Shown here: in pieces, positions 33,924-41,755 of the stretch
How positions within the stretch are numbered: the first letter of the stretch is position 1
Layout: each line of letters begins with the position of its first letter
NCBI RefSeq assembly: GCF_000422645.1
Contig: NZ_AUGL01000001.1
Span: forward strand, 310,001 to 374,000
From: Ferrimonas futtsuensis DSM 18154
GTDB taxonomy: Bacteria > Pseudomonadota > Gammaproteobacteria > Enterobacterales > Shewanellaceae
Direction of reading: 5' to 3'
DNA length: 64,000 nt
Program-made: the position numbers and the translations under genes
The notes under the pieces: model-generated
Database searches by the model: none
The model's input: the letters and a program-made list of their open reading frames with translations, nothing else
Told to the model about the DNA's origin: nothing

Positions 33924-36785
33924 TTATGCCCTGTTGATCTGGCAGATGGACACCTTGGTTTCCTGCATCTGGGTCACCGGGTCATAACCATAGGTCATGG
34001 CGGTGTTGGCAGACTCACCCTGGACATAGGGCACCGTGCCCTCAGGGTATCTTGGAACCAGACTTTCGCCTTCGAAGATGCCGGCGAAGTGATAGGGCAT
34101 GAAGCACTCACCCGGTATCACCCGTTCAGTGATCATGGCGTTGATCTCAAGCACCGGGCCTTCCGGACTGTGCAGGGTCACCGCATCCCCCTCCCTGATG
34201 CCGCGGTCCGCCGCATCCGCCGGATTCATCTCGACGAACATGGTCTGCTGCAGTTCCGCCAGCCAGGGGTTGGAGCGGGTCTCCTCACCACCACCCTCGT
34301 ACTCAACCAGTCGTCCGGTGGTCACGATCAACGGGAACTTCTTATCCAGATTCTCGCGAATCACCTTCTCCTGGATCGACTTGTACAGGGTCGGCAGGCG
34401 GTGCACCTGACGGTCATCCAGGTTGGGGTACTTCAGCGCCAGATCCCGTCTCGGGGTATACAGGGGCTCTCGGTGGATAGGCACGGGGTCCGGGAAGGTC
34501 CACACCTTGCATCGGGCGCGGGCGTTGCCATAGGGGATACAACCATGGGCCATGGCCACTCGCTGGATGCCGCCGGAAAGGTCGGTCTTCCAGTTGCGTC
34601 CTTCGGCCGCTTGTTGTTCTTCGGTGGTCAGTTCGCTCCACCAGCCCAGCTGTTTGAGCATCTGGTCGTTGAACTCGGGATGGCCACCGCCCAGCTCATT
34701 ACCCTTGGAACCCGGGTCGTCTGCCAGCAGATTCTGGCCCTCATACTCCACGCCGAAACGGGCACGGAAGTTACCGCCCCCCTCCATAATGTGCTTGGAG
34801 GTGTCATAGAGGATATGGGTACCTGGGTGTCCCAGTTGCGGGGTGCCCCAACAGGGCCAGGGGAGACCATAGGTTTCACCCTTGGCAGGGCCACCACGGG
34901 CCGCCAGATCCTCGAACTCGAAGGTGCCCCAGTTCATCTGGTGCATCTTCAGCCGTTCTGGGGACTGACCTGTCATACCGATGGTCCACATGCCCCGGTT
35001 CCACTCCCGGGTCACGTCCTCCACCAAAGGCTCGTTGTTATTGAGCTTGATGTTCTTACAGAACTGGTCACCAAAGCCCAGCTTCTTGGCCAGCAGATAC
35101 ATGATCTCCTGATCGGGCTTGGACTCGAACACCGGATCCACCACCTTGTCACGCCACTGAATGGAACGATTGGAGGCGGTGACCGAACCATAGGTCTCAA
35201 ACTGGGTGCAGGCGGGCAACAGGAACACGTTATCCTTGCGGGTGTGCATCACCGCTGCCATGGTGGGATAGGGATCCACCACCACCACCGCATCCATCTT
35301 GTCGAGGGCTTTGCGCACCTCCCGCCCACGGGTCTCGGTATTCACCGACTGTCCCCAGTAGAAGGCCATGCGGATGTTGTCTTTCTGGCCCAGCTTGGCC
35401 GGGTCCTCCATCACACCATCGTGCCAACGGGAACAGGGGATGCCCGGGGTGGTCATCGGCTTCTTACCCAGGTATTCACCCTGGTCAAAGCGGCTTTTCA
35501 CCCAATCGTAATCCAGCTCCCATACCCTGGACCAATGCTTCCAGGCCCCTTCGGAGAGGCCGTAGTAGCCGGGAAGGTTGTCAAACAGCAACCCCAGGTC
35601 GGTGGCACCCTGTACGTTGTCATGGCCACGGAAGATGTTGGCACCGCCGCCGGAGGTCCCCATGTTACCCAGGGCCAGCTGCAGGATGCAGTAGGCACGG
35701 GTGTTGGCGTTACCTACGGTGTGCTGAGTCCCCCCCATGCACCAGACTATGGTGCCGGGACGGTGTTCGGCCAGGGTCTTGGCCACCCGCTTCATCTGTT
35801 CACCGGTCACCCCGGTGATGTCCTCCACCTCGTCCGGTGGATAGTTCTTCACCTCGGCCTTGATCTCATCCATGGCCCAGACCCGGCGATCGATGAAGTC
35901 CTGGTCCTCCCAGCCATTTTCGAAGATGTGCCACAGCAGGCCGTAGATGAAGGGGATGTCGGTACCCGGGCGGATGTGCACGTACTCATCGGCGTGGGCC
36001 GCGGTACGGGTGAACCTGGGATCGACCACAATCATCTTGGCACCGCGCTCCTTGCCCACCAGAATGTGCTGCAGGGAAACCGGGTGCGCTTCGGCGGGGT
36101 TGGAACCGATAAACAGCATGCTCTTACAGTGGTGCATGTCGTTGTAAGAGTTGGTCATCGCCCCGTAGCCCCAGGTGTTGGCCACACCGGCTACCGTGGT
36201 GGAGTGACAGATCCGCGCCGAGTGGTCGATGTTGTTGGTGCCCCACATGGCGGCGAACTTGCGGTAGAGATAACACTGCTCATTGGAGAACTTGGCGCTG
36301 CCCATAAAGAACAGGGCATCGGGGCCGGACTCCTGACGGATCTTCAGCATCAGATCCCCCACCTGATTGATCGCTTCCTCCCAGGTGAGTTTCTTCCATT
36401 TTCCCCCCTCCAGTTTCATGGGGTATTTCACCCGCTTTTCACTGTGAGTGTGGTGAACCACCGACGCGCCTTTGGCGCAGTGGGCTCCCCGGTTGATGGG
36501 GTGGTCGAAGGCGGGTTCATGACCTGTCCAGACACCGCTGCTGACCTCGGCATAGATGCCGCAGCCCACAGAGCAGTGGGTGCAGATGGTTCGCTTGGTT
36601 TCCACCGGCCCCTTGGCCGCGCCGGACGCCTGAGCTTTACGAATCATGCCGGAACCCAGCATGGACGCCGCGGCGATGCCACCGGAGGCAATGCCTGCCT
36701 GCTTAAGGAACTGACGTCGATTCAAGCCCAGCGAGACCGACTCGCGAGCGGGTGTATTGACGTGAAGTTTGCGCATCAATTTCAT
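33924..36785 (-). CDS. fdhA: Formate dehydrogenase catalytic subunit, cysteine type, copy 2
   Basis: A 953-residue paralogue of copy 1 over its whole length. Twin-arginine leader NRRQFLKQAG, FeS cysteines C68, C71, C75 and C103, and cysteine ligand C193 in the identical block HSARICHSTTVAG. RBS GGGAGG precedes ATG 36785. A very long open frame on the opposite strand reflects codon bias only. Both copies look functional; sequence differences cluster at the leader and near the C-terminus (SLVPRYPEGTVPYV against LQYPESGGVSTKPYV in copy 1). Confidence 0.95.
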   Translation of the reverse strand: MKLMRKLHVNTPARESVSLGLNRRQFLKQAGIASGGIAAASMLGSGMIRKAQASGAAKGPVETKRTICTHCSVGCGIYAEVSSGVWTGHEPAFDHPINRGAHCAKGASVVHHTHSEKRVKYPMKLEGGKWKKLTWEEAINQVGDLMLKIRQESGPDALFFMGSAKFSNEQCYLYRKFAAMWGTNNIDHSARICHSTTVAGVANTWGYGAMTNSYNDMHHCKSMLFIGSNPAEAHPVSLQHILVGKERGAKMIVVDPRFTRTAAHADEYVHIRPGTDIPFIYGLLWHIFENGWEDQDFIDRRVWAMDEIKAEVKNYPPDEVEDITGVTGEQMKRVAKTLAEHRPGTIVWCMGGTQHTVGNANTRAYCILQLALGNMGTSGGGANIFRGHDNVQGATDLGLLFDNLPGYYGLSEGAWKHWSRVWELDYDWVKSRFDQGEYLGKKPMTTPGIPCSRWHDGVMEDPAKLGQKDNIRMAFYWGQSVNTETRGREVRKALDKMDAVVVVDPYPTMAAVMHTRKDNVFLLPACTQFETYGSVTASNRSIQWRDKVVDPVFESKPDQEIMYLLAKKLGFGDQFCKNIKLNNNEPLVEDVTREWNRGMWTIGMTGQSPERLKMHQMNWGTFEFEDLAARGGPAKGETYGLPWPCWGTPQLGHPGTHILYDTSKHIMEGGGNFRARFGVEYEGQNLLADDPGSKGNELGGGHPEFNDQMLKQLGWWSELTTEEQQAAEGRNWKTDLSGGIQRVAMAHGCIPYGNARARCKVWTFPDPVPIHREPLYTPRRDLALKYPNLDDRQVHRLPTLYKSIQEKVIRENLDKKFPLIVTTGRLVEYEGGGEETRSNPWLAELQQTMFVEMNPADAADRGIREGDAVTLHSPEGPVLEINAMITERVIPGECFMPYHFAGIFEGESLVPRYPEGTVPYVQGESANTAMTYGYDPVTQMQETKVSICQINRA

Positions 36786-36798
36786 ACTCGAGCCTCCC

Positions 36799-36993
36799 TC
36801 AGTCCTTTAGGGTCTGGTAGTAGGTTTGAACATGAGCCGTCAGCCGGAACCGGGTGTCGGATTGCGCCTCTTGGGTGGGAGACGGCGTCAGTGCCGCCTT
36901 GGCGCTGCCGCTGGCCAGAGCCAGGGTGCCTGCTCCCAGGCCAAAGGCCTTAAGCAGGGCGCGCCGCTGTTGCTGGGTTTGCCTGTCTTTCAT
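36799..36993 (-). CDS. fdhX: Small twin-arginine formate dehydrogenase accessory protein, copy 2
   Basis: A 64-residue paralogue of the 31455-31652 product with leader QQRRALLKAFGLG and C-terminal HVQTYYQTLKD. The ATG at 36993 is directly preceded by a hairpin containing the Shine-Dalgarno sequence, which could limit its translation. Confidence 0.85.
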   Translation of the reverse strand: MKDRQTQQQRRALLKAFGLGAGTLALASGSAKAALTPSPTQEAQSDTRFRLTAHVQTYYQTLKD

Positions 36994-37129
36994 AACACCT
37001 CCAAGGTGTTAATGGATTAAGGTGGGGCGACATCAGGCTGCCCCACCGCCGGGTACTCCGGACTTCAGGGAGTGGCTAGAAGTGTAGGGGGTGTTCACCT
37101 TTGGTGCCTGTTTTTACACCAACAAAGGT
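36994..37129 (-). promoter_or_regulatory. Leader hairpins before fdhX copy 2
   Basis: Three stem-loops lie between the chaperone gene and fdhX. AACACCT-TGG-AGGTGTT (36994-37010) encloses the GGAGGT ribosome site next to the ATG. GGTGGGGC-N11-GCCCCACC (37021-37047) has no T-run. ACCTTTGGTG pairs with CACC-AAC-AAAGGT (37097-37129). They may adjust expression of fdhXABC relative to the upstream accessory genes. Confidence 0.5.
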
Positions 37130-37162
37130 AAGCCCCCTATCTGGCCTCTCCCACCGTTTCGG

Positions 37163-37792
37163 TTAGATACTGCCCTCCTGAACCGGGGTATCCAGGGTCA
37201 GGGCGGCAAACTCATCCGCTTCCTGGGTAAAGAACTGCTCCGCCAGGTGGGCCACCGCCGCATAGAAGGCGGCTGCCTTGGCGTTGGCCAGATCGCCCCA
37301 GAGGCGATCTGCCCAGGGCTTCAGATGTTTGTTCCAGAAGCTCAGCTGCACATGCTGGGGGGTCTCCAGCAGCAGCACAGCCATCACTTCGCAAATGGCG
37401 GCGATGTGATCCTCCGGCTCCTTCACCTGCTCCTCGCGGGCAAAGCCGAGGCGGGCCAGGTCCTGACGCAGCTGCACCAGTTGGGTGTCCATCAGGGTAC
37501 CGGTCATGTACCAGCTGGCGTAGGGGATCACCTCACCATGGCCCAGGCCGATAAACAGATCGGTGTACTCCTGGGTGACGCTGTCGACGCTGTAGGTCTG
37601 CGCCGCCAGTTTCAGGCCACTCCAGGCACGCACCATCTCACCATCTTCGTCGCTGCTCACCTCCAGCTGACTGAGGAAATCCATCAGGTCCTGAGAGGGG
37701 GCGCTGCGCAGCAGGGCCGCCAGCAACTGGTAGATGTCGGCGCGGAACTGTTGCAACTCAGGCACCACTCGATTTTGCTGTTGTTCTGTCAT
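37163..37792 (-). CDS. TorD-family chaperone for formate dehydrogenase
   Basis: A 209-residue helical protein of the TorD/DmsD family; the signature QEYTDLFIGLGHGEVIPYASWY fits the conserved YTxLF...P...S-x-Y region. It lies between the ferredoxin gene and the fdhXABC operon, so its clients are presumably the twin-arginine FdhA and/or FdhX leaders. RBS AGAGGT precedes ATG 37792. In Shewanella the equivalent position is occupied by a TorD-like protein required for formate dehydrogenase maturation. Confidence 0.85.
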   Translation of the reverse strand: MTEQQQNRVVPELQQFRADIYQLLAALLRSAPSQDLMDFLSQLEVSSDEDGEMVRAWSGLKLAAQTYSVDSVTQEYTDLFIGLGHGEVIPYASWYMTGTLMDTQLVQLRQDLARLGFAREEQVKEPEDHIAAICEVMAVLLLETPQHVQLSFWNKHLKPWADRLWGDLANAKAAAFYAAVAHLAEQFFTQEADEFAALTLDTPVQEGSI

Positions 37793-37804
37793 GATTACCT
37801 CTGT

Positions 37805-39499
37805 TTAAACGCGCAGTTGCTTCTCAGGATCGTTCAGGATGTCTTCAAACATGTCTTTGACTCTGCAGTCTTCACACATCTGAATACGCTTGATGGCGTC
37901 GCCGGCAAAGGCGCTGTGGTTCTGCATCTGAGCAGTGATTTTGTTGATCACTGCGGCGGTGGCAAACGCCTTGCCACAGCGAATGCATTCGAATGGGGGC
38001 TCTTCGTGCAGTACCCGGGGTTGCTGACGCACTTCCCGGTCCAGAGTCACCTGGCTGACGAGGGTAATGGCCTTCTCGGGGCAAGCCTGTTCACACAGGC
38101 CGCACTGGACACAGGACTGCTCGATAAAATTGAGCGCCGGCATGTCACCGCCGTCGGTCAGGGCACGGGGCGGACACAGGGCGGAGCAGCTCTGACACAG
38201 GGTACACTTGTCGGTATCCACCACCACCTTGCCGTAGGACAGGTGTGGAATAGTCAGGACCTCCTTGTTGTCTGCGGCGCAGCCATTAAGGTGATCCAGG
38301 CCATTGTAGAAGGCGTCCCGTTTGGCCAGGCTGGCAGGGTAGGCGGCGATGGCCAGCTCGGGCCACTGAGCAGATTCAGCCACCTTTGCAACCAGTTGTG
38401 GCAACTGCTCCACACCCATCAGCTCGATGCGTCCGGGCAGGCCGATGGCCTCCAGTAGCTGGGCAGCAAGCGCCTGCTCCCGGGTCATCAGCGCCATCAG
38501 GGTGGGCGGCGTCACGTCGGTGGTCAGCACCACCACCTGACGGGCCCCCCAGGCCAGGGCGGAGAACCAGCTGTCGGTGGCGGCAACGGCAATCTCCTCC
38601 AGGGCAACAGGCAGCACCTCTCCGGGCAGTGCCTGCATCTGCTTCAGCGCCTCTTCACCGGCACTGGCATCGTGGAGCAGCACCACAGGACGGCTGTCCG
38701 CCAGCTCGATGTAACGGGTGATCAGTCGCTTCAGGTAATCCTGCAGGGTGGCCGGCGCCGGCTGGTCATAGCTGATGGCGCCGGTGGGGCAGGCATTGGC
38801 ACAGCTGCCTGCGCCGTGACACAGGTTATGGTCCACCACGATCTGGTTGTCGACACTGGCGATGGCATCGGCAGGGCAGAAGTTCAGGCAGCGGGTACAG
38901 CCATTGATGCCACTGCCGTGGTGAGCACAGATGTCTGAATTGATCTTCACATAGCGCGGCTTGGAAAACTCTCCCACCAACTCAGGCAACTGAGCCAGGG
39001 CAGACGCCAGCTTGTTGGCGTCCTCACCCACGTGGAAATAGCCCGGAGGCAACAGCTCCAGAGTCAGGCTGGGGCTCTGCCCCAGATCCAATACCAGGTC
39101 GTAGTGGGGACGGCGTACCGCTGCGGGCGCCAGCTCCAACTCCTTGTCGCTCTCCTTGATGAAGGCCTGGTACTGACCCAGGAAACCTTTCAGGCGAACC
39201 TGCTTGCTGTAGTAACTGGGCAGGTTTTCGGTGCGCTCCACGGCCTCCATTACCCTGGTCAGGTGTGTTTCATCCTGGCTGGTGATGGGGTCGGTGGCCA
39301 CCAAAGTCACTGAGGCCATGCCATCGAGATCGGCGGCGGCCAGACGAATGGCATCCTCCGGCCCGAGAATCAAAAGGTGGCCAGCGGTGGTGTAGGTAAC
39401 CGTCTGCGGGATCAGGTTTTCCAGCATCTGGACCTGAGCCAGCGCCTGTTCGGCGTATTGGGTATTGCTCACTGTGCGTTCCTGTTTCATTGTTGCCAT
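37805..39499 (-). CDS. Multi-cluster cytoplasmic ferredoxin, formate dehydrogenase accessory
   Basis: A 564-residue soluble protein with two pairs of ferredoxin cysteine groups. CTRCLNFCPAD and C-x5-CANACP lie near residues 205-240; CTLCQSCSALCPP and CVQCGLCEQACP lie near 440-490. C-terminal CIRCGKAF and CEDCRVKDMF follow. No signal peptide. It belongs to the 4Fe-4S proteins conserved beside DUF3305/DUF3306 and fdhX in proteobacterial formate dehydrogenase loci, probably supplying electrons or sulfur chemistry for cofactor maturation. The start is uncertain: ATG 39499, ATG 39490 and GTG 39472 (AGGAAC upstream) are all possible. Confidence 0.85.
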   Translation of the reverse strand: MATMKQERTVSNTQYAEQALAQVQMLENLIPQTVTYTTAGHLLILGPEDAIRLAAADLDGMASVTLVATDPITSQDETHLTRVMEAVERTENLPSYYSKQVRLKGFLGQYQAFIKESDKELELAPAAVRRPHYDLVLDLGQSPSLTLELLPPGYFHVGEDANKLASALAQLPELVGEFSKPRYVKINSDICAHHGSGINGCTRCLNFCPADAIASVDNQIVVDHNLCHGAGSCANACPTGAISYDQPAPATLQDYLKRLITRYIELADSRPVVLLHDASAGEEALKQMQALPGEVLPVALEEIAVAATDSWFSALAWGARQVVVLTTDVTPPTLMALMTREQALAAQLLEAIGLPGRIELMGVEQLPQLVAKVAESAQWPELAIAAYPASLAKRDAFYNGLDHLNGCAADNKEVLTIPHLSYGKVVVDTDKCTLCQSCSALCPPRALTDGGDMPALNFIEQSCVQCGLCEQACPEKAITLVSQVTLDREVRQQPRVLHEEPPFECIRCGKAFATAAVINKITAQMQNHSAFAGDAIKRIQMCEDCRVKDMFEDILNDPEKQLRV

Positions 39500-39608
39500 C
39501 GCCACCCTGTGTCTGTGCCGGGCGGTCGTGACTGTGGATTCTTTTTTAATCAGTTGATCAGCAAAGGCTGTACCAACAACTCACCTAAGAGGCTGACTTC
39601 AAACCCGG

Positions 39609-40208
39609 TCAGCTCTGCCGAGATGGGTCATCCTGTTCTGCCTCTGGGTCAAGATGTCCCGGCTCACCGGCGGCACCGGGTAATTCTGGCTGGTTATCTC
39701 CGCCTTCGCCGGATTCCTGCTCGGCCTTCGCCAGGGCTTCACGGCGACGCTCCTCCTCCAGGGCCTTATCCAGATGGCGGAACACCTGAGTGGCCACCTC
39801 TTTGGCCACCTGAGCACTGAGCTTGGGTTGATCGCTGTAGTCCAGGGCGTACTCCGCCATGCCGTCGGTGATGTTGTATTGAGGCTGGCTCCACAGGGCT
39901 CGCAGGGCATCACGCTTCTTGGTGGGATCAACCCCCTCCTTGAGAAACGCGGCGAAGCTGCCTCCCTCCTCGATGGCGTCCGGGTCCGGCAGGGCCTCAG
40001 TCTCCTCCTCGGAGCTGGCACGCGCCTCCTCAGACACAGCCTCCTCATCGACCGCCTCTTCCGCCTCCTGTGCGGCCAATGCCTGCTCTTTGGCAGCCTG
40101 TTCTTCGGCTGCCTGCTCCTGAGCCAGGCGCTCCTCCTCCTGCTCCTCCTTGACCTTGGTCAGCCGCTGCTGCCAACGGGAAAGCAAACCGGGCTTAGGG
40201 TCGGTCAT
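39609..40208 (-). CDS. DUF3306 family protein
   Basis: A 199-residue hydrophilic protein. Residues about 8-75 are a charged Glu/Ala/Gln-rich coiled segment, then the DUF3306 core (FAAFLKEGVDPTKKRDALRALWSQPQYN...DGMAEYALDY), then a disordered acidic tail. It overlaps the DUF3305 gene by 14 nt. The family is found with formate dehydrogenase operons; its function is unknown, with an accessory maturation role likely. Confidence 0.85.
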   Translation of the reverse strand: MTDPKPGLLSRWQQRLTKVKEEQEEERLAQEQAAEEQAAKEQALAAQEAEEAVDEEAVSEEARASSEEETEALPDPDAIEEGGSFAAFLKEGVDPTKKRDALRALWSQPQYNITDGMAEYALDYSDQPKLSAQVAKEVATQVFRHLDKALEEERRREALAKAEQESGEGGDNQPELPGAAGEPGHLDPEAEQDDPSRQS

Positions 40209-40662
40209 GGCGTTTCTCCCGACGCTCTTTCATCTCTCCACGCACATCGATGTGCTTGCGGCGATGGGCGCAAATCTGCTGCTCACCGTGGCGGGTAATG
40301 AAGGCTTCAATCCAGCAGCCCACTGCCTTGGGCAGCGGATAGGTAAAGACCGGCTGATCGCTTTCCAGGCAGCCAGCGGCGATGTTCTGGTTGGCGGTCA
40401 CCAGCATGGGGATGGGCATTCCCGACTCATCTTCGTCGCACACCACAAACAGCAGAGGGTTATCCAGGTCCAGGTTGAGGCGGTAGTTGGCGCGCTCATC
40501 CAAGTGCAGCTCCAGTCCCACCAGGGTGGCGCCCTCTACCTGCTCGGCATCGCCGGGAAGCAGTGCTTCCACCGACCAGCGAGTCTCGCTCCAGCGGCCC
40601 ATGGTGACCTGTTCGGATTTCAGCTTGACCTGAAGCGGCCAGACGTTTTCGGTTCGTTGCAT
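40195..40662 (-). CDS. DUF3305 family protein
   Basis: A 155-residue protein with the DUF3305 signature (WPLQVKLKSEQVTMGRWSETRWSVEALLP) and a conserved C-terminal WIEAFITRHGEQQI. It is the first gene of a long minus-strand run: DUF3305, DUF3306, ferredoxin, TorD chaperone, fdhX-A-B-C copy 2. ATG 40662 follows AGGGCGAGGAACCG. A sigma54 promoter lies about 50 bp upstream of the ATG. Role in formate dehydrogenase maturation inferred from conserved linkage. Confidence 0.85.
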   Translation of the reverse strand: MQRTENVWPLQVKLKSEQVTMGRWSETRWSVEALLPGDAEQVEGATLVGLELHLDERANYRLNLDLDNPLLFVVCDEDESGMPIPMLVTANQNIAAGCLESDQPVFTYPLPKAVGCWIEAFITRHGEQQICAHRRKHIDVRGEMKERREKRHDRP

Positions 40663-40712
40663 CGGTTCCTCGCCCTGTGATGGCTGTTCCGCACTTATGT
40701 GTGGTCCACAAG

Positions 40713-40730
40713 CTGCAAAAACCGTTCCAA
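40713..40730 (-). promoter_or_regulatory. Sigma54 promoter for the DUF3305-fdh copy 2 operon
   Basis: Minus strand TTGGAACGGTTTTTGCAG: the -24 GG and -12 GC are separated by exactly 10 nt as sigma54 requires, with TGGAAC/TTGCA close to TGGCAC/TTGCW. Start predicted near 40703, about 40 nt before the DUF3305 ATG. Confidence 0.7.
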
Positions 40731-40781
40731 CGCAAAATGGGGGAGAATACGTGAGAATGATCACATCCTCACGCACAGTAA

Positions 40782-40835
40782 GGACATTTTGTCCCAACCG
40801 GGTCAGGGTGTTGGGTCAAACTGGTCAAAATGGGG
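40782..40835. promoter_or_regulatory. Shared upstream activator sites for two divergent sigma54 promoters
   Basis: GGACATTTTGTCC (40782-40794) is a palindrome around CATTTTG; GGTCAAAATGGGG (40823-40835) is a second copy in reverse orientation (CCCCATTTTGACC), 41 bp away centre to centre. They lie about 85 and 126 bp upstream of the leftward start and 116 and 75 bp upstream of the rightward start. The same core occurs in front of tupA at 46214-46257. Confidence 0.6.
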
Positions 40836-40877
40836 TGACGCCATTCACAGAGTTGGCCGCCACAGGCCCCTAAATGC

Positions 40878-40893
40878 TGGAACAGTTTTTGCT
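40878..40893 (+). promoter_or_regulatory. Sigma54 promoter for fdhD
   Basis: TGGAACAGTTTTTGCT: GG and GC separated by 10 nt, nearly the same sequence as the divergent promoter at 40713-40730. Start predicted near 40904, about 36 nt before the fdhD ATG. Confidence 0.7.
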
Positions 40894-40939
40894 AACAAAT
40901 CACTAGAGTTTGTAGATCCCCTTGAACAGAAGAACCTCT

Positions 40940-41755
40940 ATGCCCCAATTCAGTCGAACCGACACCGATGCCCCACTGACCAAGACGGTGGTGGCCATCG
41001 ATGCCACCGGCCAGCGCCTGGAAAAACAGATCGCCTGTGAGCGCCCCCTGACCCTCTACCTCAATTGGCAGCCCATAGTGACCCTGATGACCCTGGGAGC
41101 CCGCCCGGAGAAGCTGGCGCTGGGTTACCTGAAGAACCAGGGCTTCATCAGCGACGTAGAGAAAGTGGAGTCGGTGATCGTCGACTGGTCCGTCAACTCC
41201 GCCGCGGTGATCACCGGCGAGTCCATCGAAGGACTGCAGGAGAAACTGAGCGAGAAGACCGTCACCTCCGGGTGTGGCCAGGGTTCGGTGTTTGGCAGCT
41301 TCATGGCCGATGTGGACAACATTCGCCTGCCGGTGCCCAGCCTGAAGCAGTCCACCATCTACGGCTTGCTTAAAAATCTCGGCGAATACAACGAAACCTA
41401 CAAAAACGCCGGGGCGGTACACGGCTGCGGCGTCTGCCAACAGACCGAGATCCTCTCCTTCGTGGAGGACATCGGCCGTCACAACGCAGTGGATACCCTG
41501 GCGGGTGAGCTGTTTCTGAAGCGCCAGTCCGGCGATAATCTGATCTTCTACACCACGGGCCGTCTCACTTCGGAGATGGTGATCAAGGTGGCCAAGATGG
41601 GCATTCCGGTGCTGGTCTCCCGTTCCGGCATTACCGAGATGGGGCTTGAACTGGCCCAAAAACTGGGCATCACTCTGGTCTCCCGGGCAAAGGGACGCCA
41701 CTTCCTGGTCTACAACGGCGCTGAAACCATAGAATTCGATGAGGTCCCTGCATGA
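40940..41755 (+). CDS. fdhD: Formate dehydrogenase sulfurtransferase FdhD
   Basis: A 271-residue protein of the FdhD family, which binds the molybdopterin guanine dinucleotide cofactor and passes sulfur from IscS to it so that formate dehydrogenase becomes active. The family motif with its paired cysteines is present (HGCGVCQ), as are the DIGRHNAVD and TTGRLTSEMV blocks. ATG 40940 was chosen over an in-frame TTG at 40922. Its stop overlaps the next gene's ATG by 4 nt. Confidence 0.92.
   Translation: MPQFSRTDTDAPLTKTVVAIDATGQRLEKQIACERPLTLYLNWQPIVTLMTLGARPEKLALGYLKNQGFISDVEKVESVIVDWSVNSAAVITGESIEGLQEKLSEKTVTSGCGQGSVFGSFMADVDNIRLPVPSLKQSTIYGLLKNLGEYNETYKNAGAVHGCGVCQQTEILSFVEDIGRHNAVDTLAGELFLKRQSGDNLIFYTTGRLTSEMVIKVAKMGIPVLVSRSGITEMGLELAQKLGITLVSRAKGRHFLVYNGAETIEFDEVPA

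Noticed and set aside
33735-36953. A 1072-codon open frame on the plus strand opposite fdhA copy 2
   Set aside because: It lies antisense to a well-conserved gene, has no RBS or family features, and arises from GC-rich codon bias. The same applies to the long frames opposite fdhA copy 1, the flavoprotein and the porin genes.
40731-40743. Third CATTTTG copy (CGCAAAATGGGGG) as an activator site
   Set aside because: It directly abuts the sigma54 -24 element, too close to act as an enhancer, and lacks palindromic flanks; probably chance.
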